Assembly (NCBI GenBank): GCA_010909165.1 | Contig: MU008194.1 | Location: 248,001-312,000, forward strand | Source: Anthoceros angustus | Lineage: Eukaryota; Streptophyta; Anthocerotopsida; Anthocerotales; Anthocerotaceae | Direction: 5' to 3' | DNA: 64,000 bases | In this document: positions 12,597 to 24,928 of the stretch, in pieces | Numbering within the stretch: the first letter of the stretch is position 1 | Layout: each line of letters starts with the position of its first letter | The notes under the pieces: generated by a model | Seen by the model: the letters and a program-made list of their open reading frames with translations, nothing else | Told to the model about the DNA's origin: nothing | Databases searched by the model: none | Program-made: the position numbers and the translations under genes

Positions 12597-15500
12597 ATGG
12601 CAGTATTTCACGGGCAAAGGGTTTTCCTTTCTCGGAAATGGCTTCCGGCAGAAGTTATCAGCCGTTTACAGGATGTGTTAAAGGAATGCGGAGCTGATAC
12701 TTGCATATATTCAGACCTCTCGTGCAACGGCAGCACAGACTTCCATGTTCTGGTCTCATTTGACGGTGTATGACTGCGAATCCCTTACTTCCTCACTACT
12801 GTTTAAGATTGACTTTGGACATGTCCTGAGGCTGAAGTTGCCACCTGAAGCTGTCAAGCAATTCTTTGCAGGAGAGATTTGAGGAGGTCCAGGCTAAAGG
12901 CTGCAATGTCGTTAGTAAGCACTTTGTTTTCAAGAGTGGGCCTTGAAGCTATATGTTCGTAGTTTCCTTGTCTATTCATGGCGAGGTAGTAGAGAACATT
13001 CATTCCCGAATACCAATAACCTAGTCCCCTTGCAGGTCCAGAATGTGTCCTCAGATGTGCCAGGGAGAGAAGACCCCTTCCCATCCGAAAATTTACTTGC
13101 TGTTTATGCATGGAGGGTGTCGGAATACTTACGACTGGTTTCTCTTCAGGAGAGAAGGTGGCTTTCTTTTCAGTCATTTTTTTGGCTTCAGCACCTGTGC
13201 TCTGGGATGGTGGTATACTTACACGAGCTTAATGCCCTCCCAGGAGAGGATAGAGCAGCTTGTTGGGAGCATGTGTGGTGAGATCCAAGATGATCCAAGT
13301 CTGATGGATTTTGTGATTGCGAAGAATGTTCTTGCTGCGAAGTACAAGGTTTGACTCTGACCTGCTTGCCTGTCTTCAACGTGGAGTATTGTGACCTTCT
13401 GGTCAGCTACCTGTCTAAGATTTGGGTCTGTCTTTTCAATCCTGAAAACAGTTTTGGGTGCTTTGTGCAGAGTGCCCAGAAATGGCGCAAGCCTGTTGTT
13501 ACCGTAGATTGGCTCTATCAATGTTCAAAGGAACACCGTCTTGTTCCTGCAGAACCTTACAAATTGCAGCCTTTCCTTGGGCTCAATATATGCGTGACAC
13601 ACTATGCTGTAGGTGGGTCAATATTAATACTGTCTGCGGAATCACTTTTGTTTGATTCAGGAAGGCTACCGATGTGTCCACCATCCCTGTTACGTCATAA
13701 CTGTGAAATACTTGCCTGTTGTGCAGATATTCGGCAGGAGTTTGAATCCAGGACAGTAGCACATGGTGGTCAATTTTCAAAGAATCTCACCAGAGAATGC
13801 ACACACTTAATTGCCAAAATATCCTTCTTTCCTCACAATTTTTAGTTGCAATCTCGGGTGCACGAAGCTGTTCTGCATACCCCACTTGAGGGTGCTGCCA
13901 GAGTTACGTCTAGAGGGGGAGGTATCTGATGCTATTGATGGATAAGATGGAGCGTGCTAACAAATATTGGTTTGGTTCAGCAATTTTCCTTGACAGTCAG
14001 CACTTCGCGCAGGGAGACAAATACAAGGTTGCAAAGGTCTGGGGCTCTGTGAGCCTAGTCAATGAGCAATGGTTCTGGCAAAGCATTGAAGCGAAAGGTA
14101 TAATGTTCCACCAGTGCCCCAACATTTTGCTGCACTGCATTTTGCTGGTCAGGTCGTAGCTTATGAGGAACGTTTTGTCTGTTGCAGCTTGTTTGGAAGA
14201 AGCGTTGTTCCCAGTTTCCTGCAGTGCAACTGATCAACCTAATCGAGGGAAGGCTCTTGTGTCTGTACCGGGGCCACCATGTCCCTCAACTTGCACAGCA
14301 CTTGAGCTGTCAAAGACACCGATAAGTCAGGCTGTAGTGTCTCTGCAGCAAGCAGCAATTTGCACAGAACCGGAGATGCCAAAGACACCGATAGATCAGA
14401 CGATAGTCCGGCAGCAATCAGCAACCGATGTGGTTCACTGCAGTAAACAGCAGGACCAGGTTGGAATTGCTGAGGCTTATAGCACATATGAAGGAAGCGG
14501 CCTGTATCTCTCTGCCTGTAGGGTGCACTTGCTTGGCTTTCAACCTGAAGAAGAGAAAAAGCTGGTGGGCATGCTTCGAGAGGGAGGAGCAACAAGGTTC
14601 ATTGAATTTAACGACATGGTCACTCATGTCATTGTTGGGCAGCCTTCTGAAGCGTAAGACCTGGGCCAATCCCCATCCACATTTCTGTCTGCGTGGTGCG
14701 CTGACTTGAGGTGCTGACCAAGTTCTGGTTGCTCATTGCATGTACAGAAAATTTCAAGAACTTAGGAATTGGATCATGTGGGGTGCAGTGCACGTTGTCC
14801 TGGGAACTTGGCTTTTGGAGTGCACGAAACATAGAAGAGAGATTTCAGTACAGGGCCATGTACTCCCACCAAATTATTCCTCACAAGGTATCTTACCATC
14901 GACTTGATTCATGCTCCAGTTCAATTTCTTTCTGCACATACTGGTAGCCAGTAGGCACTACACACAAGTTTGCTGATTCCAGGAGTGATCTCACATTCGA
15001 CTTAATACAAACTCAATTCATGTCTTTGCAGGCAACTCGCTAAAGCAAGTTAGTGCTCCGGATGGGCCCCCCGCATCGATTGAGACTTTTACAGCAGATG
15101 CAGGGGAGATGACTCAAGCAAGAGGTCGACCTTCAACCCACCTGCAAGGTGGAGAAGCAGCGGCTGTAGATGTCTCACCTCCTTCAAAGCCTGGAAGCTT
15201 ATGTGTAGAAATTGGGAAGAATCTTATGCAACCACCAAAACTTGTTACAAGCGGACCTGTGACAGTCCCTGCCACACAGCTGGAGATAGTCAAGTCGAAA
15301 CGGTCAAGCAGCTGTGTGTTTGTAGGATATACTTTTGCTTTACTCGACCCTGCCCCATCACAGCAGGTACATAGCCTCTGCTTAGCTGGTTGAGATCATA
15401 GTGACATAGCCTCTGCTTAGCTGGTTGACATCATAGTGTTTGCAATCGTCCAATTGATCTGTATCTGCCCTTCATCTTGTAGGCGTCTGAAGTCATGAAC

Positions 15501-17668
15501 TTGATCGTGCAATGCGGGGGGAGTCTGGAACAGGATATCCTCTTGCAGAAGCTTAACTTCGTGGTCTTCTCGTACGAATCAAGATCTGAAGCTCGCTTGT
15601 ATAGTGGACCAGCGGAACTTGTTTCTTATATGTGGATTCATCATTGCGCTAAAGTATGTGGTTGGAATCAAAATTGTGGCAAGGCCCTGACCTGGTTGTT
15701 ACCCCTCCGTTGTCCATTACTGATACTCTCAATTATTCTGATGGATGTGAACTGCAGGATGACAAATTGATTGATGTTAAAAGTCATATCTTATATCGGC
15801 CGCTGCAAGATCTGGTCCATTTAACTGGTTTTGAGAAGTATGTGCTTTGCCCTTCTCAGCTGACAGACAGAGAACGTGAGTTGATGGCTCAGCTTTGTAA
15901 GCTGTTTGGAGGTAGATTTTCTGAAGACCTGGTGAGGCAGGTTACTCACTTAATATGTAAGGTGCCCAAGGGTCCCAAATATGAAGCTGCAACGGGTTCG
16001 CTCTTTGATAGTATGACTATTGTATCTCAGGAGTGGCTGATTGCTTGTGCTTCACAGGTAATTGATTTGATCTCACCGTTATCATCTATCATTTTGTACA
16101 TGTGTTATTGAATTCCATCTATCCGTGACAGCATGCAGTATTAAACTCTCCTGGTTTTGGCAGAACAAGATTGTGCCCGTTGATGATTATCTCATTCGAA
16201 AAGATGCACCTCGTGGTAACCAAGATGAGAGGAGTGCCACACCTCTTGTCAAATGTGGGCCTGCGATGGCGCCAACGTGTGAGGTTCCCGTTGCTCTGTT
16301 GCAGGAGAAACCTGCGACCATGAAAGAGCCCAGAACAGTAGATCCACAGCAAACAGAGGCCGAGGTCGGCACCAAAGGTGACGAACTGTACTTTGGCTGC
16401 CGAAGGCATTCCCTTCACTTTGGTGGTGTCCTGACTGAGGTCCCCTTCAGTTCTGCAGGAAAGAAGGGAGGCTCAAGGGGCAAGCAAATTCCTCCAGTCA
16501 GGAGAAGGTCAAAAGCTGGTGAAGTCCGTCTCACTCAAGGACAAAACCAAGCAGAAGGCGGCCTTGATCCTTGGGATGTCCTCGCTGCCCCATGGTCATG
16601 TGATGATCCAAAGAAGAAGAAAATGAAGACATCCCCCGGTTTTGTTCGAGAAGGCATTCCCGTGAGACCCTCCACGAGGTCTCAACTCAAGGTTCAGGCT
16701 CCGGTAGTCCCGTCTGATGCACCTACTTGCGTGTCATCTAAGCCACAGGTTGAGGAAGGTATTGTTACTAGCCGAGAAGTTACAATATGCGAGAACCCAG
16801 TTACAGATGGAGTGGTTCCACAAATAGCAGCAGCTAATGACGGAGGTAACCCAGAGCTGGCAGGAGCTTGTGAACCTCAGAAGGACAGTGTCGACGGACA
16901 ATTTTCTGAAGATGTTGCAGCTGCTATTGAAGGTCTTCTGGCACAGACTACCAAAGTAAGCTGCAAGTATTTTGTATCCAAGTCCAGTTTTCGTCTCCCC
17001 ATTTTTCAAGGCATCGAGTTAAGGTTGTACGTTATCGCAGGTTGTTCCCAATGGCTCAACTAAGATGGACGTTGACTCCGTGGTATTTTACTCACGCATT
17101 CTCCATTTGTTGATTTGTCATCAAGGCCGTTGGAGTAAGCACGATATGGGTTTGCATTCAGGCTAACGTCCTTAGGTATGTATTCAGCTTCTGTCTCCTG
17201 AGCGGACTCCCTTGAGTAGAAGGAATAGAGATGACAGCTCAAGCCAATCTGAATTCAAACGTTCCAAGCCAAATTGGCACAGGTAAAAGTTAATCAATTT
17301 GACTATTTACTGGGCAAGTTGAACCTCTGCTTTCGTCAGCTACCAGAATTGCGGTTGTGTAGATGGCCGAATTAGAACCTGTTCATTTTAACTTGAAGTT
17401 ATCTTTCTTGTGGCGCAGGACATGCAACGGAGGGTCTGACGCTTTCAAATCTGCTACGAAACAATTTAGTCATGACCGATTCGAAGATACCCAACAAGAC
17501 TCTCAGGTTGTAGGATACGATGAAGACCATGCAGGGCGACAACTGATCATCGAGAGGGTGCGCACGAGAAGTTCTACCAAGGCCAAAGCTGCGGGCTCCA
17601 GACGTACAGAGAAGAGCAAGGATGCATGGAAAGAGCGGCTTTGCCGAGTCGCTGATAGAAACAAGTGA
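12597..17668 (+). CDS. MEI1: Multi-BRCT protein, TopBP1/MEI1-like
   Basis: Fifteen exons with consistent phases give a 1148-residue protein: 12597-12767, 12872-12914, 13036-13349, 13471-13612, 13727-13818, 14004-14097, 14188-14653, 14748-14887, 15032-15366, 15483-15653, 15758-16057, 16164-16955, 17041-17082, 17188-17282, 17419-17668. About six BRCT-type segments are visible, with typical Trp anchors (KPVVTVDWLYQC, VNEQWFWQSI, LGTWLLEC, VSYMWIHHC, VSQEWLIAC) and THLI/THVIV strands. A long charged linker (about 760-1060) and a conserved basic tail (GRQLIIERVRTRSS) follow. In the known plant family this nuclear protein acts in DNA-damage signalling and meiotic DNA repair. The ATG at 12597 fits the usual short amino end. 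Exon 3 carries about 25 extra residues (after FMHGG), so it may hide one more intron. No frameshifts seen. Confidence 0.9.
13819..14003 (+). other. U12-type AT-AC intron in the BRCT gene
   Basis: The fifth intron starts ATATCCTTC and ends CAC, with ttttccttgac ten bases before the end. These match the U12 (minor spliceosome) donor ATATCCTT and branch site TTCCTTRAC. No GT-AG alternative keeps the frame: joining at 13818/14004 gives HLIAK-FAQGDKYKVAKVWG, an uninterrupted BRCT strand-helix segment in phase 0. All other introns in this gene are GT-AG. Confidence 0.9.
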
Positions 17669-17867
17669 CGGCTTAGCCATTGCTTTGAAGTACTACTCGC
17701 ACCGCAACCTCTTGTATTATGTCTTAAAATGAGATTGGCTGGCCTCCGTGTAGATTTGCTAAACAAATCGGCATCTCCCCACATTTACGAGACAAGAAAG
17801 GTTGTGGCCAGCAGACGCGGTACTGTGTAGCAAATGAAGGGGCGTCGTTGATGAAAAAAACCCTCTT

Positions 17868-19666
17868 TTAGCGTTTGTACCGTCGCCTGCGCTTAAGTGT
17901 TTCAAGAAGCCTCACTGCCTTGCGGGGCACAGGGTGGTTATGCAAGCCTTCGTACATCCGCTTCATGAGCCCTTCATCTGTCCTCTCTTCAATTTTGCGG
18001 GCAATGCAGCCCATGTTGGTGCAACCATAGAAGACCCGAGGATGGAGCGACCCTGGTTGCAAAATTTCTCCATACTTCCTCCAGTTGTAACCATCGAAAA
18101 GTCGAAGTGCATGCTGAGGATCTGGTGCCCTGATAGCAGCAGGAGCAAATGCGTGCACCTCGGGAGTACTCACAGCTTCAGCAAACGGCTCATGGAGATG
18201 CTGGCTTACAGGTTGAGAGAAGCAATCCGCTGGCACACCAACCCCACCTAGTGTCACGCTGCTCACCATCTCCTGCTGCTGTTGGGCGTCTGGCTCCGAG
18301 GGCTCCATCACATACCCTTCACTCCGCTGCTTCTACAAGACCAGACAAGGAAAGAAAAAAGGAGTGAGCTCAAGTCACATTGCTTGGAACGTTGCCCATG
18401 ACAACTGCAGCTGGTGACATGCACCTCAAGCTCCAGCACGTATATGCCTTGTAATCTAGCCAACTCCATCTCTATGCACGTCATCTTCTGCTGGAGATCT
18501 TCTTTTTGCTGATGAAGGTGTTCATGATCCTGTCACATGCAACACAGATCCTCAGTTCGGAGTCATGCCCCTACCCAAATGGACATAGCATGCCTGGCAG
18601 CAGGCAAAGTCAAACCAACCTTCCTCAATCTGTTCATTTCAGCCTCAACAGACTGGATCACGAGGGAGACACCCTCTGCATCTGGCACGCAGTGGAGTTG
18701 CCCCATGAAAGGCCCCACGCCATTCTCGCACACATTGGATGCTGCACCTGTTTCCGAGTCTGATGTAAGCCCCTCTGTCAAACCACTTACTATGTTGACC
18801 TCATCGCGAGAACCTGCCTCTGACACTTCCTCTTGTCCCTCACCAGAAGGAGCCGCCACGGAAGCATTGTGCAGATGTGCATCACTGGACGCACAGGGAT
18901 GCAAGCACAGAAGCTGACTTTTCTCCTTCACCAAGTGTCCGGAATGCTGCCCGATGAAGTCGATGGTCTTGGGGACCAACGGATGCATGTTATCACCTTC
19001 CAGCCTTTCATCTCTCTCCAGCAAAACCTGGTCAGAGTGTCTGTCATGCGAGATATAAGCAGGCAACGGCAATCTACTGGAATCCGCATTCTCCAGCACC
19101 TGGTTAACATGGCTGTCAGGTGGACCAATGCTCTGGAACCCCCTGACTGCCCCTCCGTGATCCACCACTTCCTGATCCGAATGTCTGTCATACGCAAAAA
19201 AAGCTCGGGGCCTATGATCTTGGGCTGCATACTCTGAGTGCCTCACAGCAGGGACCACAGCCTGGGAATCAACTGGACCCACAATATCCTGATCCGAGTG
19301 CTTCAGGTGCAAACCTCTCGGACTGCAGAATGCTTGAGCTTCTGGCTGTTCAGGCATCCTCCCATCCACCTCCTCCATCTCAGCCTCACATCTCAGCAGC
19401 TTCTGCTCTCCCGGGTAGCCCAGACCCACAACCGAAGAATGGAACTCATGCACATTCATCCCAGCCATCTGCGCAGAGGAATCCTCCAGATGTGCACCCG
19501 AGCACCGCGAAGCTGCCACCGGGGCAGCGGACAGCTTCAGCCAGAAGCTTGAGGAAGCCTCAAAGCACCCTATTCCTATTGACATCGCAAATGGGCTGGA
19601 AATCGCTCCTCCAAAACAAACAACGTCAAGAGCACAGGATTCCGAAACACGCCACCCCACCGGCAC
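17868..19666 (-). CDS. WRKY-domain transcription factor with variant core; 5' end not resolved
   Basis: Three minus-strand exons join in phase: 19666-18620, 18529-18425 and 18332-17868 (stop). The last encodes one WRKY domain near the carboxyl end (FDGYNWRKYGEI), with a zinc site Cys-X4-Cys-X21-His-X-His ending HNHP. The usual core is WRKYGQK; here Gln-Lys is Glu-Ile, and the Cys-to-His spacing looks one residue short of the common 22-23. The short middle exon completes a coiled coil (AEMNRLRK-DHEHLHQQKEDL), as in WRKY groups with leucine zippers. The long first exon is acidic and holds four spaced HSDQ/HSGH motifs. In this family the domain binds W-box DNA; the core change may alter that. 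The start codon probably lies in a further exon at 19.74-20.01 kb, which I could not fix. Confidence 0.78.
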
Positions 19667-20469
19667 CTGCCACAGCGTCAATTACCCTGCCTGCAAGGAC
19701 CCAGCATCCCCAGATTCAGCCCTAGCAACACCCTTCCAAGGACGAAGGCCTGGCGCAACTGTCAGCGTGACGCCCCTGCTGCTTTTGCTCCCCAGGAACT
19801 GCCTTGCCGAATCAAATGCTGCTGCGCTGCACGGGCCCCAGCCGGCTGCACTCCAATCCTCCCACCTTCCAGCTCTCCGACTCCCTTGCTTGTCCGGCAT
19901 GCGTACTGGAAGCTGCAATGTGGCCGACCTGGCTGCAGCCAGAGACCGTTGTGCCAGCCCGCATGAGCAGATCTGCCGGCCTTGCTGCCTCATCAGAGGT
20001 CACACCAGCTAATGCTTAGCTCGTCTGCATGAACCCACCATCGCCTGGACCCGGTAGGCTGTCGTGGGCGACAAGTAGATTTACTCGACCCGTTCGACTT
20101 TGCCATTCACACCACGGTAAGGTTGGAGCACCGAACGGGCTCAACTGTTCCTTGCTCCCTCCCACATCATCTCGTGGCCCCACGTCTGTGACAGTCTTCA
20201 TTTCGATTCTCATTTTCCAGTTCAAGTTTGTGTCATCAGCTCTCGGGTTTATTTTCCTGCTGGGATGTGTATCAAGTCGGGCTCTGGGCTGCAGCGAGAT
20301 TCCAGTCGGAAAGCTTCCTCATTAAAAGCATTTCGATGTTACAATCACTCCCAGTAGAGACGATGGCCCTCCTGGTGTTGGTAATACTGATTTCTGATTA
20401 GCACACCGTTGCCACTATGTACTACCACACACACCAAGCCAGAATCCAATGTACACTACTCTCGAGATG
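19667..20469. other. WRKY 5' region and short intergenic gap
   Basis: A minus-strand frame at 20003-19812 (MTSDEAARPADLLMRAG) or the overlapping one at 19993-19682 could be the first WRKY exon, but neither has a convincing donor. 20,030-20,470 lies between the WRKY upstream region and the 3' end of the F-box gene. I see no gene in it. Confidence 0.4.
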
Positions 20470-22400
20470 TCAAAGCCGCAACACAGCAGAGGCGAGCACG
20501 TTGCCACAGGTCGTCCCCATATCAGCAACTTGCCTCCACGGCAGGAATTGAGGAGTGCACACGTCCCTGCACCTGAGACTGCTGCACACCTCCACCGTGT
20601 TCAACGTCTGGATGTGGTAGCGGTTCCGGTTCTGCCATGACTCCTTTGTCCCTCCTATGATGTAGATTTCCCCATCCAAACTCACGCATGCAAATCCGAA
20701 ACGAGAGACGGGCCTGTTGTACACGTCTCCACCTGAGACATGTCCAACATGCATCCAGCAGTTTGAGTCGTGGTCGTACGCCATTATCCTGCTGTAGTGA
20801 ATGAAGATGAGCCTTCCATCAACGACGGTGCTTGGTCCTGGCACCTGCAGTTGAAGAGGCAGCTTGAGATTGTCAGATGCACGCATCGACCCTTCATGCA
20901 GAAACAGCAAACGTTACAGAGTATGAGAAGCACTACCTTGTGACAGTCCAGCCACATCTCATTCACAACCCTCCATGTGTCGGACTGCGGATCATAAACT
21001 TCAGCCGAGCCTTTTCGAGGGCGGTCTTCATACTGGTTTCTCATGTATTCTCCTGCAACAACCCAAAACTGCCCATCGAGAGCAACTCCGCTGGAGCTAG
21101 ACCTAATGAAGTGCATGCTCCTGATGGGACGCCAAGCGTCCTCAGCAGAGTCGTAAACCTCCGCAGAGTTAAGAAAAGAATTCACTCCCCGACCACCAGC
21201 AACGTACACCTTGTCCCCAATCACCGTGGCTGCAAACCAGCTGCGTGCAGTGTTCATACTTGCCGCTGTTGACCACCTATTTGTGTGGGCATTGTAGACT
21301 TTCACATCGGAAGAGACAATGACTGCAATGGTCAAGCAACCTATAAGAGAGGTTTCTGCTGGAGCACAGCAGGCATCTTACTACTGCGAAAAGAATTCAA
21401 TCCATTCTAAGCCTGGACAGCCATACCGTCGGTCCACTGCTGAGAGGAGTGATGGTGAGCGCAATGAATCCCTCCCATGAAATAAAGGCAACATCCCAAT
21501 GCCACACAAACAAATCCTTGGCAACAAAGACCTGGAGAGTGGCCTGGTATTGGGGGAAGGTTATGCCATTTGTTAGCTGTTGGATCAAAAACTCTGAAAG
21601 GCGATCCAGCAGGTGTCTCCGCAAGTACATATATCCACCCTTCAGACGATTCCACCTGTCAGAGATATCAACAATGTACAGGGATGTAAGCCACATATAG
21701 ACGGTCTATGTTTCCAGGTTGATTGGGAGTTAGCAGCAATCATAAAATGTCTCCAAGCCACTATGTCAACAGCAACAAATATGCACGAAAGGAACTTTCA
21801 CAGGGCTGTAAGCCATAGATATGAGAAAATGCGTAAGAGCAAAGTTTTCACCTGCTGCCGGAGGGAAGGAAAATCTGCGGCCTTGACCATATCCCTCCAT
21901 GACTTGCAAACCAGGGACAAGGTAGGCATCATGCCTCGGGCTACCCGGGCCAGACACCGAATGGCAACATCGTTTGGCAGGCCAGGCATAAGCTGCATAG
22001 CTGTTGCTGTTGCAGAGCCATTTGGGTCTTCGTTGCTTTTCTCACTATGAGAAGCTTGTCCCTGATCTTCTGTACAACCCGCCAGGACATCCTTTTCAGT
22101 TAGAGCCCCCACATGAGACACCAACTGAAGACTGATAGCTCCCATGCCTTCAGGCTTCATCAACTTCTCATCCGTTTCTGGAACTTGTACTCCCCAAACA
22201 CAAGTTCTACTGTCTTCCATATGTGCCTCTGCTGCAACAGGGCATGTCTCAAGGTGGCTCACTGGCGGGTTTTGTAGTTGCTGATCACTCATTCCCTCGG
22301 GATTACTGCCAGCTCCTATTTGACCAGCTAACATGGAACCCAGGTCCGTGTTCATGTCCGTATCCCCAGACCCCTCCCCTCTCTCCATTTTGACCTCCAT
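20470..22400 (-). CDS. F-box/kelch-repeat protein
   Basis: Four minus-strand exons join without frame conflict: 22400-21852, 21655-21427, 21322-20937 and 20844-20470, giving 512 residues. After an acidic 135-residue amino region comes an F-box (LMPGLPNDVAIRCLARV...LVCKSWRDM, about 136-183). Four to five kelch blades follow, recognised by a D-x(4-6)-W...GG pattern (FDPTANKWHNLP, VYNAHTNRWSTAAS..KVYVAGG, EVYDSAEDAWRPI, EVYDPQSDTWRVV, EIYIIGG). Plant proteins of this kind are substrate adaptors of SCF ubiquitin ligases: the F-box binds Skp1 and the kelch propeller binds the target. The order resembles the Arabidopsis At1g16250-type group, but the substrate cannot be inferred. The ATG at 22400 is preferred to a GTG one codon earlier. 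Confidence 0.9.
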
Positions 22401-24928
22401 CACTTTGATGGTTCAGCCCTGATGAAGGGTTCACTCAACAGCCCCCTGATATTAACGCTCTTCCCAAAGAAAGGCCTTCGCACACAGGCAAGTCCAAGGA
22501 ACCGGGATCAGAGAAACGGGACAAACCACTGGGCACACACTCCCTTCAATGGCCCCACTACTTGAGCATCCCCACAGACACATGTATAGAGATTCCACAG
22601 ACACCCTCGACAAGAAAAATCATGCTGCAAAGAATCTCTTCCTCACAGATCAAACCATCAAAAAATGTTAACTCTGTGCCAGCAGCACAACAAGCGTATC
22701 GTGCATCCGTGAACCTATCCCACAATTGGGTTTCCGAATGCAAGACGGAATGTTCCCGGATCGTCAATCCCTAAAAACACAACCAGTCAAAGCAAATTTT
22801 CCACTGCGTCCCACTCGTGTCAGTTTGACTCCAAACCTCGGAATTTGCACCACATCCTCTACATACAAACAACGCCCATGAAGCATCAAGCCCCGAAGCA
22901 ACACTTCGCAAGTCACAGGCTTCCACTCCTCTCCCCATCCATCCGGACCATGGCACGGGATCCTTCCATCCACAGCCAGCATGATGTGATGGGCCCTCCA
23001 GACACCAAACCTCACTCACGACACACAGAAGTGCTGGATCTGCCGTATGCCGTAGATGATGGATCACGTCAACGAGATGTCGCCCACAATGTGTTCTCAC
23101 ATTCCACGGTCCAGGCCTTCCAGCAAGCCCGGCCCATCCGGGGAAGGGGCTAGGATTGCATAGCCTCTGATGCACCATGGCTGCATTGCTTGCCATCTGG
23201 CCAGACTTTTCTTCCAAATTCCATAGTAGAGATATCTCCTTTTCATCTATAAAAAGCCAGGGAGGCCAAGCTTTCACTACTCGACCTTTCTTTCTTTCTC
23301 CGGCGGACGGTTCGTCAGCCGAGCTCCGTCCTTGAGGTTAAGCGGTCGAGTGTCCTTGTCCCTGGTTCTCTGCGTGGTTATCGGACCCACGCTTGTTCAT
23401 AGCCCAGAACTGTACGCTCCCGGCGCAAACTAGGGTTTCCCGCGGCATGTGATGTTTGCACTAGGCTCGGCTGAGAGACTGTTGGGTGGTTTGATTTGTG
23501 TTTGATTTGTTTGTGTCCCATGCTTGCTCCAACAACTGAAGTTGTCTGATGCTTGGCACGTCAAGAGCTTGTGCTGCTTGCACAGTCTTCGTGGAAATCA
23601 AGGTTCGTTTGGACACCCTCTGTCCTGTCCGGTGTAGTCTACGTGTGCCTGCGATGGCTGTAGGTCTGATGTTGGCTTCGGTCCTGAGCATGGGTTGAGG
23701 GAGCTGCCTGGATTGAGGGTCGTAGCTTTTGTATCCAGTAGCCGTGATCTCCAAGGAGGAAACTATCATGAGCTCCATCTGATACCTCAAGGGTGCTGAT
23801 GACTCAAATGACACAGGATTTCTGAGGAACTTTAGTGTTAGGTCATACGCACATGTACATATTGTCCATCATTGAAGGGAAGAGTAGAGAAGCAGCGTCT
23901 GCCATGGCGTTTCTCTTTAGTTACCCTTCGCAGAGAAAGTTCAGGCACCGTAACTGGTGTGTGAGGTCTCTTTTCCAAACCGGTCATAAAAAGGGTTTCC
24001 TTATGTGTGGCCAGTGTCAAATAGGGACTACACGATGCATCCATTCGCACACTCGTTCGTTTTTCTCAAACACTTTGTGCTAGGTCTGAACGCTTGAACA
24101 TATTACGCCTCCTGCTTCCCATAGCAGGCACCTCGCCTTGGGAGACGAAGCCGAGAAAGTCCTTGGGTTTACTCGGGGCTCCTGTTAGGTAGAGGTGTAT
24201 TGTTACAACAATGTGGTTCAACCATAGCTTCCCGAGTTCATCATCCGCAGAATGTGGGACCAAAACTGAAGAGACCGGTGGTGAAAGAGGGTAGGCCAGC
24301 AAAGCAGGTACAACGTGGAGTGAGGGTTGATGCGGGTCTGCCTCAATGTGGAAGGCAAGGCGCGGTTTGCCTCCCGCTATCTCCCCACCCCCTTTCTATC
24401 TCTCCTCCTCCCGGGGCTCCTGCCGCTCCTGCCCTCACTCCCGGCTCGTATGACAAGTGTGAATGCCAAGACTGTCGGGATGGAAACAATCTCTTTGTCA
24501 CTCTCCATAACAAGCTCCTTCTCCTGCAGCCGTGGCATCCATGCCACCCATCCTCCTGCAGCCTTGGCACGCATGCCACCTATGGATAGCGATTGTGGGG
24601 CTGGGTTGCCTGCAGGTGTGAAGTTTTAGTCACACCCTGCAGCAAGCAGGGCAGAGCTGCCGACGGTGTCTGCTAAGGGCCAAGGCGCCACACGCGGAAG
24701 GGGCAATATGTGGGTAACAGGAGGCGGGAAACCGCGCTGTGGATGCGTGGCAGATTGGCTGGCACGGATGCACCTGTGGGATCCTCCTAGGGTTGCAATG
24801 ATGGAGGATGCCATGGACTCTAAATGCATCATCTCAGTGACTGCGAGTTAGGAGGATTCCCTACACGGAAGATTGTCTCGACTCTTGTGCCGGAACAATT
24901 TTTTTCTGCAGCTGCTACTGGGTCAGCC
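22401..24928. other. Intergenic region between divergent genes
   Basis: About 2.5 kb separates the F-box start (minus) from the coiled-coil gene start (plus), so both promoters must lie here. A 168-codon minus frame at 23277-22771 is Trp/Gly-rich and matches nothing I know. It probably lies in the F-box 5' region. A pyrimidine-rich tctttctttctcc stretch near 23,290-23,300 could mark a transcription start. No RNA gene or repeat is evident. Confidence 0.45.

Noticed and set aside
22771-23277. 168-codon minus-strand frame upstream of the F-box gene
   Set aside because: Trp/Gly-rich translation without domain signature, located where the F-box 5' leader and promoter should be.
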